From the NCBI GenBank assembly GCA_051453625.1, contig JBOZIK010000001.1, positions 120,225,590-120,289,589 of the forward strand: 64,000 nt of DNA. Reading direction: 5' to 3'. This stretch comes from Welwitschia mirabilis. Lineage: Eukaryota; Gnetophyta; Gnetopsida; Welwitschiales. Shown piece by piece: positions 36,180-48,007 of this stretch. The position numbers and the translations under genes are program-made. The notes under the pieces are model-generated. The model did not search any database. It was not told the origin of the DNA and worked only from the letters and a program-made list of their open reading frames with translations. Position 1 is the first letter of the stretch. The number at the start of each line of letters is the position of its first letter.

Positions 36180-36720
36180 GAAAGTTGGCAGTGGACCAAG
36201 AAAGGGAAGCCCTAAATGACACAGACATGGCAACCTGTGCTACTTCCAAATGGGCATAAGGCCATTGCAAACATGAGGAGCTTCAAGTTCCAAAAGGCAT
36301 AAAAATGAAAATGCTGAAAAACTACAAAGCTCAATTAGTTTGAACTGTGAAAGGATACGCTAATTAAATTTGACAAAAAGGTTTCAACTCTTTTAATGTG
36401 CATTAGTTATTGATGTCCCTTTGAATTAGAAATTAATATTAGAACTAGATGCCCAAACGACTTTCTTGCAAGGTGACCTCAGAGAGGAAGTTTATGTGAA
36501 GCAGGCAGCACTTACGAACAAGGGTGAATGAAATTTTGTATAGATGTGAAACGAATCATTTACAGCTGAAGTAATTTGATTAAGAAATGTTATTCGAGTC
36601 GTCACAAAGTAGATGCAGCATGTTTAGTTGTTTTGAAGCAGGCACTACAGGTTTGGAGTATTGCACATTTTTTAAGACTCCCCTCTTACAGGCTTCTTAA
36701 AAGATTAAGAAAGCAATTAT
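36180..36720 (+). pseudogene. Copia reverse transcriptase fragment, heavily decayed (element G)
   Basis: 'DQEREALNDTD' near 36197 and 'MLKNYKAQLV' near 36311 match the RT N-terminal block (W..A...E..AL....TW, then YKARLV). 'DAQTTFLQGDLREEVYVKQ' (36448-36504) matches the DVK.AFL.GDL.EE.Y.KQ motif very closely. 'LKQALQVWS' near 36632 is the LKQAPR.W motif. Stops separate these blocks, and the YVDD box and RNase H are missing. Confidence 0.75.
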
Positions 36721-36783
36721 GTGATATTGTATCTCTCTCAATGTTGGCTATGGAAGATTGAAAGAAACTGAAGCTTCAGTCAA

Positions 36784-36803
36784 TTTTTAGGGGGTGAGGA
36801 GGT
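36784..36803 (+). other. Possible polypurine tract of element G
   Basis: 'tttttagggggtgaggaggt' lies downstream of the RT fragment, where a polypurine tract would be expected. No LTR matching 34807-35286 follows, so the 3' end of the element appears lost. Confidence 0.35.
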
Positions 36804-37302
36804 TGGAATTTGGAAGAGACAGAGATATGCAGACAGTGCAGTGGGGATACATTCCTTGTGAAGGCATCTTCTTCCATTAACAAGAACTTTTGTGCATTAT
36901 TTTAAGCCTCTGTTTATTCCTCTAGGTCCCCAAAGTTTTTTAAATAGATCACATGAAGGAGGTCCAGCCTCTTCGAAGTCACCTATGCATAATCCCTCCA
37001 TCCAATTTTAAATGCTCTGAATTACACTTATGCTATTAAGGGAGAGCCTCGTTAAATTTTTTATACAATTTGTTTGGAACCAGTTGAACAAACCATTAAG
37101 GATAAACCTTCAGTCCACAATCCTATTTCAAGGATTTCAAACATGCTAACGACATTCGCTTTGTGAATTTAACTGAAACCAAAAATACTTGGAACGCGAT
37201 ATCACACATTCAATTATATAACGGAATGTTAAATAAAGAGCTTTGCAGGAAAATATCTCCCAATGCTTTGGTGATATTGAAAAAGGAGAAAGCTCTACTC
37301 AC

Positions 37303-37742
37303 AGGCTTGCTCTGATACAATTTCTCTTTAAGAAGTCTTGTAAAAGCGCAGACCCTTCATTAGCCACTATGTTTTTCTTCTTCTGTGCCTCACTGTAAGA
37401 GCTGTACCAGTTTTTCCAATCCGGAACAACCTGAGTAAGAAGTTTGATGAATTCCCTTTTGGCTTGAGATTTGGGCATGTCACCTAAGGATTTCCAGGCA
37501 TGTTGCTTGGCTCTGAGAACGTGATCTATGGCAAGAGAGCCATCCTGGCCACTAGGGCAAGGCCCATCCAACGCTTGAGATTTGTAGGCGTAAAAGAGGG
37601 TTTTCAATTCTTGAGGCAAGAATTCGAGAGTTGCAGAAGGGCCTTTGGTTATAAATGTCATAGCAGCTTTCCATTCAGATTCTTCTCCATTGCCATTCAC
37701 TTCATCGGTTGTCTGAAAATTGCGCTTCCGTTCTTCAGCCAT
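37303..37742 (-). CDS. Acyl-CoA-binding (ACB) domain protein, first exon
   Basis: ACB proteins bind long-chain acyl-CoA esters and carry or buffer them for lipid metabolism. I chose ATG 37742-37740: its context (aagaaATGGCT) fits plant start sites, although the frame stays open up to an ATG at 37853. The exon encodes 146 residues plus two bases. Residues about 23-110 are the ACB domain: 'ELKTLFYAYKSQALDGPC' (K54 at the CoA-phosphate lysine position), 'RAKQHAWKSLGDM' (K79, W83) and 'AKREFIKLLTQVVPDW'. Two tyrosines that contact CoA in bovine ACBP (Y28, Y73) are Phe here (F50, F98). A Lys-rich helical stretch follows. A good donor, GTGAGT, begins at 37302; unspliced, the frame stops at once (TGA 37301-37299). 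No ankyrin or kelch repeats are visible in this exon. Subfamily unknown; subcellular site not predictable. Confidence 0.75.
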
Positions 37743-37804
37743 TTCTTGGCCCTGTGTCCGACGACTTACGGATAATACATATCCTGAGATCCCGAGAAAA
37801 AAAC

Positions 37805-37906
37805 CAACAGGAAGTTCGTAGCTCCAAACGCTTCTATCAAAAATATAATACAAAACAACAGGAAATTCTCAGCTCCAAATGCTACTATCAAAAATATCAT
37901 AATCAG
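37805..37906 (-). repeat. 51-bp tandem duplication upstream of the ACB start codon
   Basis: 'caacaggaagttcgtagctc' at 37805 recurs at 37856 as 'caacaggaaattctcagctc'. Both continue with 'caaa.gct.ctatcaaaaatat'. It lies 63-164 bp upstream of the chosen ATG, so in the 5' UTR or core promoter. Unit 1 lies partly within the upstream in-frame extension. Confidence 0.8.
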
Positions 37907-37909
37907 TGT

Positions 37910-39573
37910 TGATCTACAAATGTCATTAAACGTTTCAGTTAAAAAAATTATTAATTAATATTTATTAAGCAAAATTAAAAATATTATATGGCTATTAGAT
38001 TATAGTCTAAGCGAAATAAAATAACATAGTTTTAAAGGGTAAATGCCCTTCATAAGTTGCATGAAATACAATTCAAGATATTTTATAATCCCCAAAAGAA
38101 ATGAAGCTTAAATCATTTTGTTTGTCACTAATGGTTACGTTTGAGGCAAGAAGCAGGGAGGCTTTCTCAATGGAGGTCCCTTAAGGGGACCTTAGACATT
38201 GAACAAGGTCCATCACACAAGTGCTTAAGAAGTTGCATGAGATAATTGACCTTAAGCAAAACCTTCCATTTTTAAGTTTGTATCTAAAATGTGACGGTTA
38301 TAGGATATTAGATTTTGTGTGAAAATACGGGAAGAAAAAAAGTTCTACATTCAAAAAAAGAACTTTGCAGCCAAATTGCTAGAGATAATATATAATGCAA
38401 GGTCACATGCAATGCGAGATGAAAGGATTGGCCTTTAATAGCTTAGGATTATCTCCAAAAATAATTTTTTTTTCTCAAGTAGTATCTAAAGGGCATTACT
38501 ACTCTAAGTCCAGGCTTTGATAGTGCAATGGCATTTTACAAATGTATGCCCAAATAATTCCTTGTCTTTACCCAAGTAGCAATGAACAAAGTGTGATCCT
38601 AGGTTGCAAAGACAAACAACTACCTAAAGGCAATCCTTTATGAATAAGATACTAGTTAAAGTGCCCATGTTTCAGAAGCGTAGGCATTTTCAAAAGGTTA
38701 GAAAATCTTTTAATCCATGTACCTTTAATATCATGTGTTCTCCATTTTCTATTTAGATTCTAAGAAATCATTGTACCTTTTTTCCTCAAGTTGTAGACCC
38801 TTTTTAGTTTGTAAATTCAATAGGATTAAGCCACTATTCTCATTGTTGGTCATTTTATCCTCTAGAAAAGTGAATAACTAACTACGAAATCTCTTAATGT
38901 TAGGCATGCAACCACAAAGTGACCCAAATGAGTCCCTTAACAAATAATTCCCATTAAAAGCTACACATGCAAATACACCAAACCTCTTTACATTCAAGAG
39001 CTATTGGTTTATAATTTGAAAAGACCTTTGAGATGTTTCCAATTAAAACCTACTATTAGCGAAATCCCTTAAGGTAGTGAACTAAGAATTTTTTGTTGTA
39101 AATCTATATCATGTGTATCTTTTTTGTTGTATTTACTTAACAAAGATTTGTTCTTAACGCCTTTATTGCACTAACTTTATGATAGTGTATTAAAGTTGTC
39201 TTTATGGTGGATTTTATTACATAAAAGCTTCTCGACGAAAGCAAGAACTCAATTTTAGATTAAAACATAAGAGCATATAAAAGTAACCAAAGTATAATCA
39301 TTAGCAAAATGAGAAGAGCCCATGAAAAGCACTTACAAAACACTTTAACATAACAATGGGTATGTACATATCAAACCAACGAACTTAATATATAAATGAA
39401 CACCAAGTTATTTACAATAACTATCGCTTTCATGTAATAAAACCTCTATTGTTATAAGTATGATTAAACATATAACAAGAACTAAAGAATATAAACAACT
39501 CGTATTTAAAATTACAATTGTTAAAGAGAACTTTACATTAACTATTAAATGTAATTAACTATTAAAAAAATAT
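37910..39573. other. Unassigned DNA upstream of the ACB exon
   Basis: It presumably contains the promoter of the minus-strand gene. It is AT-rich near the gene (37930-37990). I could not single out a TATA box with confidence. No transposon motif was recognised before the LTR edge at 39574. Confidence 0.35.
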
Positions 39574-41216
39574 TGAGGATTGTTAAACTCAAAGAGGAGA
39601 GGTGAATGAGTTCCACCAAATAAAATTTAAACCTAATAACACAATAAAAATGCACAATGAAAATACCTTACCAACATAATGTGGTTACCCCACCTAGGTA
39701 CATCCACACACAGATGGTATCTTCTATTCAGACCTCCAGATATTCTTGACCTATAAGAAAATAGTGGTTCTTTAGTGTATCACCAATCTTACAAGAAGTG
39801 AGAATCTCCTTGCAAGCAGCACTATCTTTTCCATAGGGAAATAGTGGTTTTCATAGGTGCATCACAAACCTTACAATAATGAGAGTCTCCTCGCAAGGTA
39901 GCACTTGCTTTCTTGCAAGGAAATAGTGGTTTTCATAGGCGCACTATGAACCTTACAATAATGAGAGTCTCCTCACAAGGTAACACTCTCTTTCTTACAT
40001 GGAAATAGTGGTTTTCACAAGTGCAACATGAGCCTTACACTAATAAGAATCTCCTCGCAAGACAACACTCTCTTCCCCGTAAAAAAATAATGGTTTTTTG
40101 GCTCACCACAAACCTTACAACAAAACTAGTGCTCATAGGCACTATCTCAAATGCACACCCATACAAGGGTTACCTTGCAATGTATTTAATAATCAAGAAT
40201 GAACATGCAACAGTATTCAATAGTAAGATAGTCCAACAAAGTAAGTATCACAAATACAATAACAATAAACCTAAATATGTATCTTTGAAGAAGACTTTAG
40301 TTTTTCCTTATTGTTATTGTCATCACGAGTGCAAATAAATGATACAACAATGAGGGATTCGAGAATGAATGATGTAGATAATGCTAGATTATTTGTAAAT
40401 GATGCTTTTGATTCTTCATAAGATGTTCCTTTCAGCCATGTTATCTTCGTTTTATATTTGATCTGATCGTTGAGTGCTAAAACTTCAAGAGTTGTGTATT
40501 CATTAAAGTTTCAAAAGTTGTGATAAATTTTATGATGTTGAGCCTTTATATGGTCAAAGAAGATCTAGCTGTTTGATCTTGAAAGGTAATTATTTAAATT
40601 TGTAACCATCATGAAATAGATAGAAAATGTCTGTCGAGTGTGTATATTCGATTTTCATCGATGTCCACTTTGGCCTAAGATGTCTTCACATTTGTAGATG
40701 TCTACTAATAGTTAAACGTCTTTACCTTATAGACAGCTTCAATGAACTTGCCTAGATTTAAATGAAACTTACTCTATATAATCCTTGGGTTTCGGTAATC
40801 ATGAATCCGCGATGTATAGTTTGATAGTCCATCTACAATATAATATACCAATCAAAATTCAAATTGACTCTATTTCTTGTTTCAGCTCAGCATAGATGTC
40901 TTTAGACATATCTTCATCTATGTCTGGTTTAACTTTCAGTAGAGTCATCTCTAATGAGATAGTTATCTTAAGCTTATGACTTGAATTCTGGTACATTAGA
41001 GACATCTTCAATTTCCTAGGCATCTTCAATTTTTCAGATGTCTTTAAACAATTGATTTTACAATTTATCAACTAATCCTTTTTGTGAGGTATTAATATTG
41101 AAGATTCATCATCATTTAATACTTATCAAGGTCTAATGTTCTCTCTGCAATGACCTATCTACATGAAGAAACAAAATATTTGATAAGTGGAATCATTAAA
41201 ACTAGATTTACCAACA
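39574..41216 (-). mobile_element. 3' LTR of element E
   Basis: On the plus strand it begins TGAGGATTGTTAAACTCAAA and ends 'actagatttaccaaca', so the minus-strand edges are TGTTGG...CCTCA. It is co-linear with 47148-48839. Shared landmarks include 'gtgaatgagtt.caccaaata', the 82-bp array, 'gagggat.c.agaatgaatga' and 'tgataagt..aatcat'. Length is 1643 bp. No matching target-site duplication could be confirmed. Confidence 0.85.
39757..40130 (-). repeat. 82-bp tandem array in the 3' LTR of element E
   Basis: About four and a half units, each with 'gaaatagtggttttcatagg', then 'accttacaataatgagagtc' and 'tcctcgcaagg'. The middle units are exactly 82 bp apart. The same array with similar copy number is in the 5' LTR at 47331-47702, so it predates insertion. 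Confidence 0.85.
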
Positions 41217-41235
41217 ATCTCTTCCTTTTTGATGA
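41217..41235 (-). other. Polypurine tract of element E
   Basis: The minus strand reads TGATGATG-less 'catcaaaaaggaagagat' directly abutting the LTR start TGTTGGTAAATC. This is the standard plant copia context for plus-strand priming. Confidence 0.75.
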
Positions 41236-44200
41236 TGTCTAAAATTTGGTAAATCTTGTTAGTGCAATCTCATTTAATCAACTAAAATTAGATATTTATA
41301 TTTTAGATAAATTCGCATAAATAATGTTTGCAATAGTTTTGGGAAAAAAACATGATATTAACCACTTGAAAAATAGATAAAGATACAAAGATATACAATT
41401 TTAGTAATCAAATAAAGGCATAAAGACAATTGATATTAATCATTCAAGTAGCCATGTAGAATAAGAGAGGCATAAATAATTTGACAATTTCAATAAGATA
41501 TCACAAAATAAAATCAGAGCACAGTATTACAAATTTTGTGCCAGTAATATATCATCTAATAATATGCTTATGGTAATGTGCTAAATAATAATGAACATCG
41601 GAGCATGCTATAGTTAAAAAAATATATATTAGAGATCTATAACATAAATCATCAATAATAGTCAAAGCATAGTATTTAAAGAAATATGCTAACAAAAGCA
41701 TGATATTAAAACATAGGAGTATCAATAGAAAAAGTGTGCCAAATAATATCAATGAAGATAACATAAATGTATGCCAAAATAACATGAGTAATCATTAACA
41801 AATAATGATGACACTCAGGGATCTAATCAAATATCTCATAAATAAGAACTCCACGCCTAATAGATTATCTTCAAAATAAAAGTTGAAGTGTCTAATTAGT
41901 CTATCACTGATGTATCTAACTGGATTTGCCAATCACTGATTTACCTATTGATTTGCCAATAAACTTCTCCCCCCTTTTTAGATAGTAGAGAAAAGTCTCT
42001 AATGACTAAGAGTAGAGTCACTTGTATAATGTATTCGTTATCCTTCTTCGTCACTGTTATCATTGTCATGGGTGGTAAAGGTTGGTTGGGTATAGGGTGA
42101 TAAGGAAGTGGAAGGTAAAGTGTGACGCTTCCTAGAGGGGAGTTAAGATGCCTCATCTAGGACTTTAAAAGCCCATCTCCTCATACATTGATAAGTTTGA
42201 GGACTGATAGTAATCCTACAGAAACTAGTAGTGGTTATCTCTATGAAGGATGGTGGTAACTGCATAGAGAAAAGTGGTTCTAGCTAGATGGGCTTTATAT
42301 GTGATGGCAATGGTTATGGTGGATGTAATAAAGGTGAAGAAGGTACATGTGGTGATGATTGGACTTTGGAAGATGGTGATGATGCATGAGTAGGACACCG
42401 AGCATGAATCTTGTGATGTGAATGGTGAAAGATAAGAGGTGATGCATTCAAGCTCTTAAATTTTATCTCTTGCTATGATATCTACTGTAAAGGACTTGGA
42501 GCTTATTACTCCCCCTACACATGAGCCTTCATAAGAGCTTAGTACTCCACCTGAGCCTATGCCTCATCTCCTGATGATTCCTTTATGGATTCGATACTAG
42601 CTACTCTGTCAGAGTCATATTCTATGCCATGAGGGGCTAAAGGTCCTGCTTCCTCTTCTTCTTCTGAATCCTCTTTTAAGTCTGAACAAGCGAAATTTGT
42701 TATGGATTTTCAACTCTCTATCGGTACCTCATCATTACTTGCTATAGACCTATGTTTCTTCAATCTTAACATGTTTTTTCCAATTTTACCAATCATTTTT
42801 GTAATTGAATTTAGTTCCTTTTTTATAGATGAAGAAGTGTATGTAGCAGTGGAAAAGGATTTTTGAAATATGAAGGACTCTAGCTTATGTTCTTCCCTAA
42901 TGGAATTAGTACTCTGCATTTTTCATTGAACTCTACTAATGGTATATTTTTCTGAATGAGGTTAATTTGAGGAACTAAAATATCTACACTGCTAATGATC
43001 AAGCGAATAAGAGAAAGGTGATGAAAAGTCTGACCGTTGTGAAAGAGCAAGATAATATCAATGCACAGAATGAAATCCAAATCTATCTTTAATCTAGTAA
43101 TCAAATAGTATACTACAAAGTTCTACATTGGTTTGTAATAGCTATAATTTTCCACTCAAACCAAAATATTATAAAATTTGATTGAACCAAGAATTTCTTT
43201 TAATGTTGTTTACAAATTTTATTATACTATGCCCAAATAGAACATTTCTTATATTATGTCATGACACACTAATAACTTTACAACTAACTATTTCCTTAAA
43301 TGAATAAGCATAAATTTAAGTAACATCCATATCTCCTATGCCAAGCAAGTAATTAATAAAACTAGGAACAATGTATAAAGGAGTACCTCTAACTTGCATT
43401 TGAAATGCACATATGCAATTATCAATTTCATGTATATTAGTATAGAACTTTCTTATAATTAGATATAGAATAAGCTAGTATAACTAAATGATCATTTTCT
43501 GTCTAAGTCGAGATGCAATGAGGTGATCTTTATAATTTCTTTAAAAACCAATTATTCTTTCTATAATAATCGAATTTCTAAACCATATTATAAATCTCCT
43601 AGCAACTATGTCATGGTAAAACTAAGTCTCATATTATAGTATTTATTGCTTTAAGGCTTGTTCTTTACCTCTAAAAGTACCAACGAACTTTCTTCTAACC
43701 ATATTTATAAGAATATAGAGAATCTAAATTAAAAAAAACCTAAAATTAAGAAATAATGAAAAATGTACACCTATGTAAAGAAAAACCTTGTTTTTACTTA
43801 CTGTTGAGATGTCTCCAAGATTCAAGATGTATTGATAGAGAAATATGAGAAAATAAATCCTAAGAAATCTTTTAAGAGGGATATCTATTAAGTGGGGACT
43901 TGCAAATGAGATTTGGTGGTGCCTTTTACAAATAAAAAGGGTCAAAACCTTGGGTTTTTGATGTGTTTTATTTTCTACAATAGGATATCTAAGATGTCTA
44001 CAAAAGTCAAGATGTCTATTTCAAAAAATTAAAATAACAAATATACTCTTCAAAGACGTCTATAAAACTTNNNNNNNNNNNNNNNNNNNNNNNNNNNNNN
44101 NNNNNNNNNNNNNNNNNNNNNNNNNNNNNNNNNNNNNNNNNNNNNNNNNNNNNNNNNNNNNNNNNNNNNNNNNNNNNNNNNNNNNNNNNNNNNNNNNNNN

Positions 44201-45300
44201 NNNNNNNNNNNNNNNNNNNNNNNNNNNNNNNNNNNNNNNNNNNNNNNNNNNNNNNNNNNNNNNNNNNNNNNNNNNNNNNNNNNNNNNNNNNNNNNNNNNN
44301 NNNNNNNNNNNNNNNNNNNNNNNNNNNNNNNNNNNNNNNNNNNNNNNNNNNNNNNNNNNNNNNNNNNNNNNNNNNNNNNNNNNNNNNNNNNNNNNNNNNN
44401 NNNNNNNNNNNNNNNNNNNNNNNNNNNNNNNNNNNNNNNNNNNNNNNNNNNNNNNNNNNNNNNNNNNNNNNNNNNNNNNNNNNNNNNNNNNNNNNNNNNN
44501 NNNNNNNNNNNNNNNNNNNNNNNNNNNNNNNNNNNNNNNNNNNNNNNNNNNNNNNNNNNNNNNNNNNNNNNNNNNNNNNNNNNNNNNNNNNNNNNNNNNN
44601 NNNNNNNNNNNNNNNNNNNNNNNNNNNNNNNNNNNNNNNNNNNNNNNNNNNNNNNNNNNNNNNNNNNNNNNNNNNNNNNNNNNNNNNNNNNNNNNNNNNN
44701 NNNNNNNNNNNNNNNNNNNNNNNNNNNNNNNNNNNNNNNNNNNNNNNNNNNNNNNNNNNNNNNNNNNNNNNNNNNNNNNNNNNNNNNNNNNNNNNNNNNN
44801 NNNNNNNNNNNNNNNNNNNNNNNNNNNNNNNNNNNNNNNNNNNNNNNNNNNNNNNNNNNNNNNNNNNNNNNNNNNNNNNNNNNNNNNNNNNNNNNNNNNN
44901 NNNNNNNNNNNNNNNNNNNNNNNNNNNNNNTAAAGATGTATATAATGAAAGTTCTAGATTTTCTAAAAATACCTATGATTATTATAAACATAACAATAAC
45001 ACTTCAAAAAGATAAATATCATGCACATAATTTAATCTTAGCTACATCTAACAAACAATCTCAACTCATAAAATAATTACAGTGTGGAGTTAAGGATTTA
45101 AAATATTTTACCTATTTACTTACCTAATTGGGTAAGTTCCAATCTCTAAGTTTTTGCATGAATTAACATGACTTTTAGTGCCTTGAGATTTTGTGATCAC
45201 ATCATCCAGTAGATCAATGATATCTTGTATCATGATGCCTTTGTTATGCCTTTTGAGCTATATTAAATTCTTTCTTTCATGCCAATGCTTTGCTTCTCTT
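41236..45300 (-). other. Internal region of element E with an 860-N gap and no visible pol
   Basis: Apart from the extra ORF at 42540-43400, no protease, integrase, RT or RNase H motif was found on either strand in 41236-44070 or 44931-45300. The gap 44071-44930 (860 N), if its length is right, is too short for a copia pol of about 3 kb. Further purine-rich tracts lie at about 41970 (minus 'aaaaaggggggagaa'), and near 45800 (minus 'aaaaagaggggggg'). Confidence 0.5.
42540..43400 (-). pseudogene. Extra 3' ORF of element E (plant-transposon-associated domain), decayed
   Basis: Between the pol position and the 3' LTR the minus strand carries 'LITRLKIDLDFILCIDIILL', then 'FHHLSLIRLIISS' (42950-43095) and 'CRVLIPLGKNIS'. 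An acidic stretch 'DLKEDSEEEEEAGPLAPHG' lies near 42630-42690. The pattern (ILH..I...G..DEV..LDL.L...I.G..IN) and the acidic tail resemble the additional ORF that some plant copia elements carry after RNase H. Function is unknown; in soybean SIRE1 the ORF in this position was described as envelope-like. Stops and frameshifts abound. Assignment is from memory of the family pattern and should be checked. Confidence 0.45.
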
Positions 45301-47125
45301 GTTTTTCTTAACAAACATTTGATTTTGCAAGGTATTTTGTGCTGGGAGTGCTAGTTCGGTTTTTGATATCTAAAGTTTTCTTAGAATATCCTATACAAAA
45401 TGATGTACCATTGTACTATGCCTTTTGACATTGTTAGTATAATAACTACTTTTAAATTTCATTGGACATATATATTGATAATGACCTCTGCTATGATAAT
45501 AATAGTAAATGACATTATTTGTAAATTCTAAGTGTTCATACCTTATCTTATAATTTCATTTGTTAGCGAAAGATTCTGAAGTGCTAATAGTAGCTTCATT
45601 GTATCCCCAGCTGCTCTTGTCATTTGAATTTATACATTACCCAAGCATGATATTCAAAGTTTCTTTTTCTTAAGTAAATTTTGCATTTGATTATCTTTGA
45701 ATTTGATAGTTCTTATGTTACATGCTTTACATCACATGTTAGTCTACTAACCTCAGTTTTAAGAGCTAATTTTTAGAATATAATTTAATACAAGCATTCC
45801 CCCCCTCTTTTTCATAAGCTCCTTTATGATTATGAAGTAACTTTCTCATCTTAGTACATAATTTTTGCAATTTAAGAAACCCTTATAAAATTAGAATGTA
45901 CCTTTTTTAAATACTCATACTTGTATCATCTTCACTTTCTAAATCATATTCTTCTTTTGTTTTATTATCTTCTTCTTGAAAGTGTATAATATCCATGAAG
46001 GAAGGATGAGTTTTCTCATCATTAGATGTTTCTTCTTTTATTGATTCTTCATCTTCATCCCATCCTGTAAAGAATGATCTCTTCTTTTTTTATTCTTTCT
46101 TTTGTTCCTTGTCTTGCATTCTATTAGCATTAGAACATTGCAAGGATATATATTCTTGTCCTCCAGAAACCCAATAATCTACTTTTAAAACCTTAGAAAA
46201 AGAAGTATTACTAGAGGATTTACCTTTAAATTTATCTTTCACTTAGAATCTAGATGGTTTTGTAAATTCATCTCTTTTGTTGCTTTTATGAGCAAGAAGT
46301 CTCTGTACTTTTCTTGTAATGAGGGCAAGGTCCTTATTTTCATCATTAGAGTTATTTTCCTCTTGTTCTTCCTTTAGTTTTCTTTTCAAACTCTATTTTG
46401 TGATTTGACTTTTCTTAAGAGAAATGGATTTTTCTTTTAAGGCTCCATCTTGCATGAGATTCACTTTAAATGTTGTAAGAGAACTTTGCAGCTATTTTAT
46501 CTTCATGGTGTTAAAATATCTTGACTCTTTTATAGTTGTATTTTTAGGTTTGTATTTAGGAGATTAAAGATCTAAAGACTTTTTGTATTACCTTTTCTTC
46601 TAAAAGACTCTCTCCAATGCCACGTATTGTGTTTACAATGTTGGAAACTCTAGTAAGGTACTTGTGAACTTTTTCTCCATGGTTCATCTCGAGATTTTTC
46701 AATTGATTATTCATATGAAAAGCTTAGATTGTTTGACAGCTGAATCTCCTTCATAAGTTTCAATATGAACATTCTAAATTTCTTGTGTTGTCTTGCAACC
46801 TGTTATTCTATTAAACTCTTCTATTATTATAGAAGAATAAAGTGCACTTTTAGCTTTAGAATCATACATGATAGAATATTTCTCTTTAAATTTCTAATCT
46901 TTTTGTTTCTTGATCTGTGTAACGGTATTACTAGCAACATCTGTTATGGTTTCTTTATAGAACATTCATATCCTTCTTCTACGATTTACTAGACCTAAAA
47001 CTTAACAGACTATAAGGATACCATGTCCTCATTTTCCAATAGGCATAGTTCATTTCATCAAAGAGTGGAGGTCTAATGAATTACATCCCTTTCATTATTC
47101 ACTTAAGAAAGTAACTAATTTTCAA
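45300..47125 (-). pseudogene. Copia gag, decayed (element E)
   Basis: Starting below the PBS, the minus strand reads 'SALYSSIIIEEFNRITGCKT' then 'VHIETYEGDSAVKQSKL' (46730-46850), 'KNLEMNHGEKVHKYLTRVSN' (about 46640-46700) and 'GESLLEEKVIQKVFRSL' (about 46575-46630). This is the full UBN2-type gag order. A decayed CCHC knuckle 'YWVSGGQEYISLQC' (about 46130-46175; Cys to Tyr, Cys to Ser, His to Tyr) is followed by an acidic 'GWDEDEESIKEET'. A possible second knuckle remnant (GHYQYICPMK) lies near 45460-45490. Confidence 0.75.
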
Positions 47126-47130
47126 GAGTA

Positions 47131-47145
47131 CCCACTTTCATACCA
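47131..47145 (-). other. Primer-binding site of element E
   Basis: The minus strand reads TGGTATGAAAGTGGG, against the TGGTATCAGAG-type tRNA-iMet site; the first six bases are intact. It lies two bases from the LTR edge at 47148. Confidence 0.7.
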
Positions 47146-47330
47146 TTTGAGGATTATTAAACTCAAAGGGAAGTGTGAATGAGTTTCACCAAATAAAAAC
47201 TTAAACCTAATAACAAAATAAAAATGCACAATGAAAAAACCTTACTATGATAGCATGGTTTCCCAACATAGGTATGTTTCTACATAGAGGGTAGCTTCTA
47301 TTCACACCTTTATATATTCTTGACTTATAA

Positions 47331-47702
47331 GAAAATAGTGGTTTTCTGGCATACTATCAACCTTACAACAAGTGAGAATCTTCTTCTAAGGCTACACTCT
47401 CTTCCTCATAAGAAATAGTAATTTTCATAGGCACACCATGAACCTTACAATAATGAGAGTCTCCTTGCAAGGTAGTAGTCTCTTTCCCATAGAGAAATAG
47501 TGATTTTCATAGGCACACCATGAACCTTACAACAATGAGAGTCTTCTTGCAAGGTAACACCCTCTTCCTCATAGGGGAATAGTGGTTTCCACAAGTGCAT
47601 CATGAACCTTATAATAATGAAAGCCTCCTTGCAAGATAACACTCTCTTCCTTGCAAGGACATAATGATTTTTTGACCCATCATAAACTTTATAATAAAAC
47701 AA
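47331..47702 (-). repeat. 82-bp tandem array in the 5' LTR of element E
   Basis: Units contain 'gaaatagt.attttcatagg', 'accttacaataatgagagtc' and 'tccttgcaagg'. They are homologous unit by unit with the array at 39757-40130. Confidence 0.85.
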
Positions 47703-48007
47703 GTACTCATAGACACTATTTCAAATGAACACCTATACAAGGGTTGCCTTATAATAAGTTTAATAATCAAGAATGAGCATACAACAGTATTCAACAATAG
47801 GATATTAACAACATTATTGAAGATGTAGATTTGAAGAAGACTTGAGTTCTTTGTTGTTATTGTTGTTTTCATCACGAGTGCAAATAAATGATACGATAAT
47901 GAGGGATCCAAGAATGAATGATGTAGATAGTGCTATCTCCTTTGTAAATGATGCTTTTGATTCTTCTTGAGATGTTTCTTTCATCCTTGCAATCTTCATA
48001 AAGTGCC

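Noticed and set aside
37500-37912. Plus-strand open frames opposite the ACB exon
   Set aside because: They are antisense shadows; the minus-strand frame has the domain motifs, a good start context and a splice donor.
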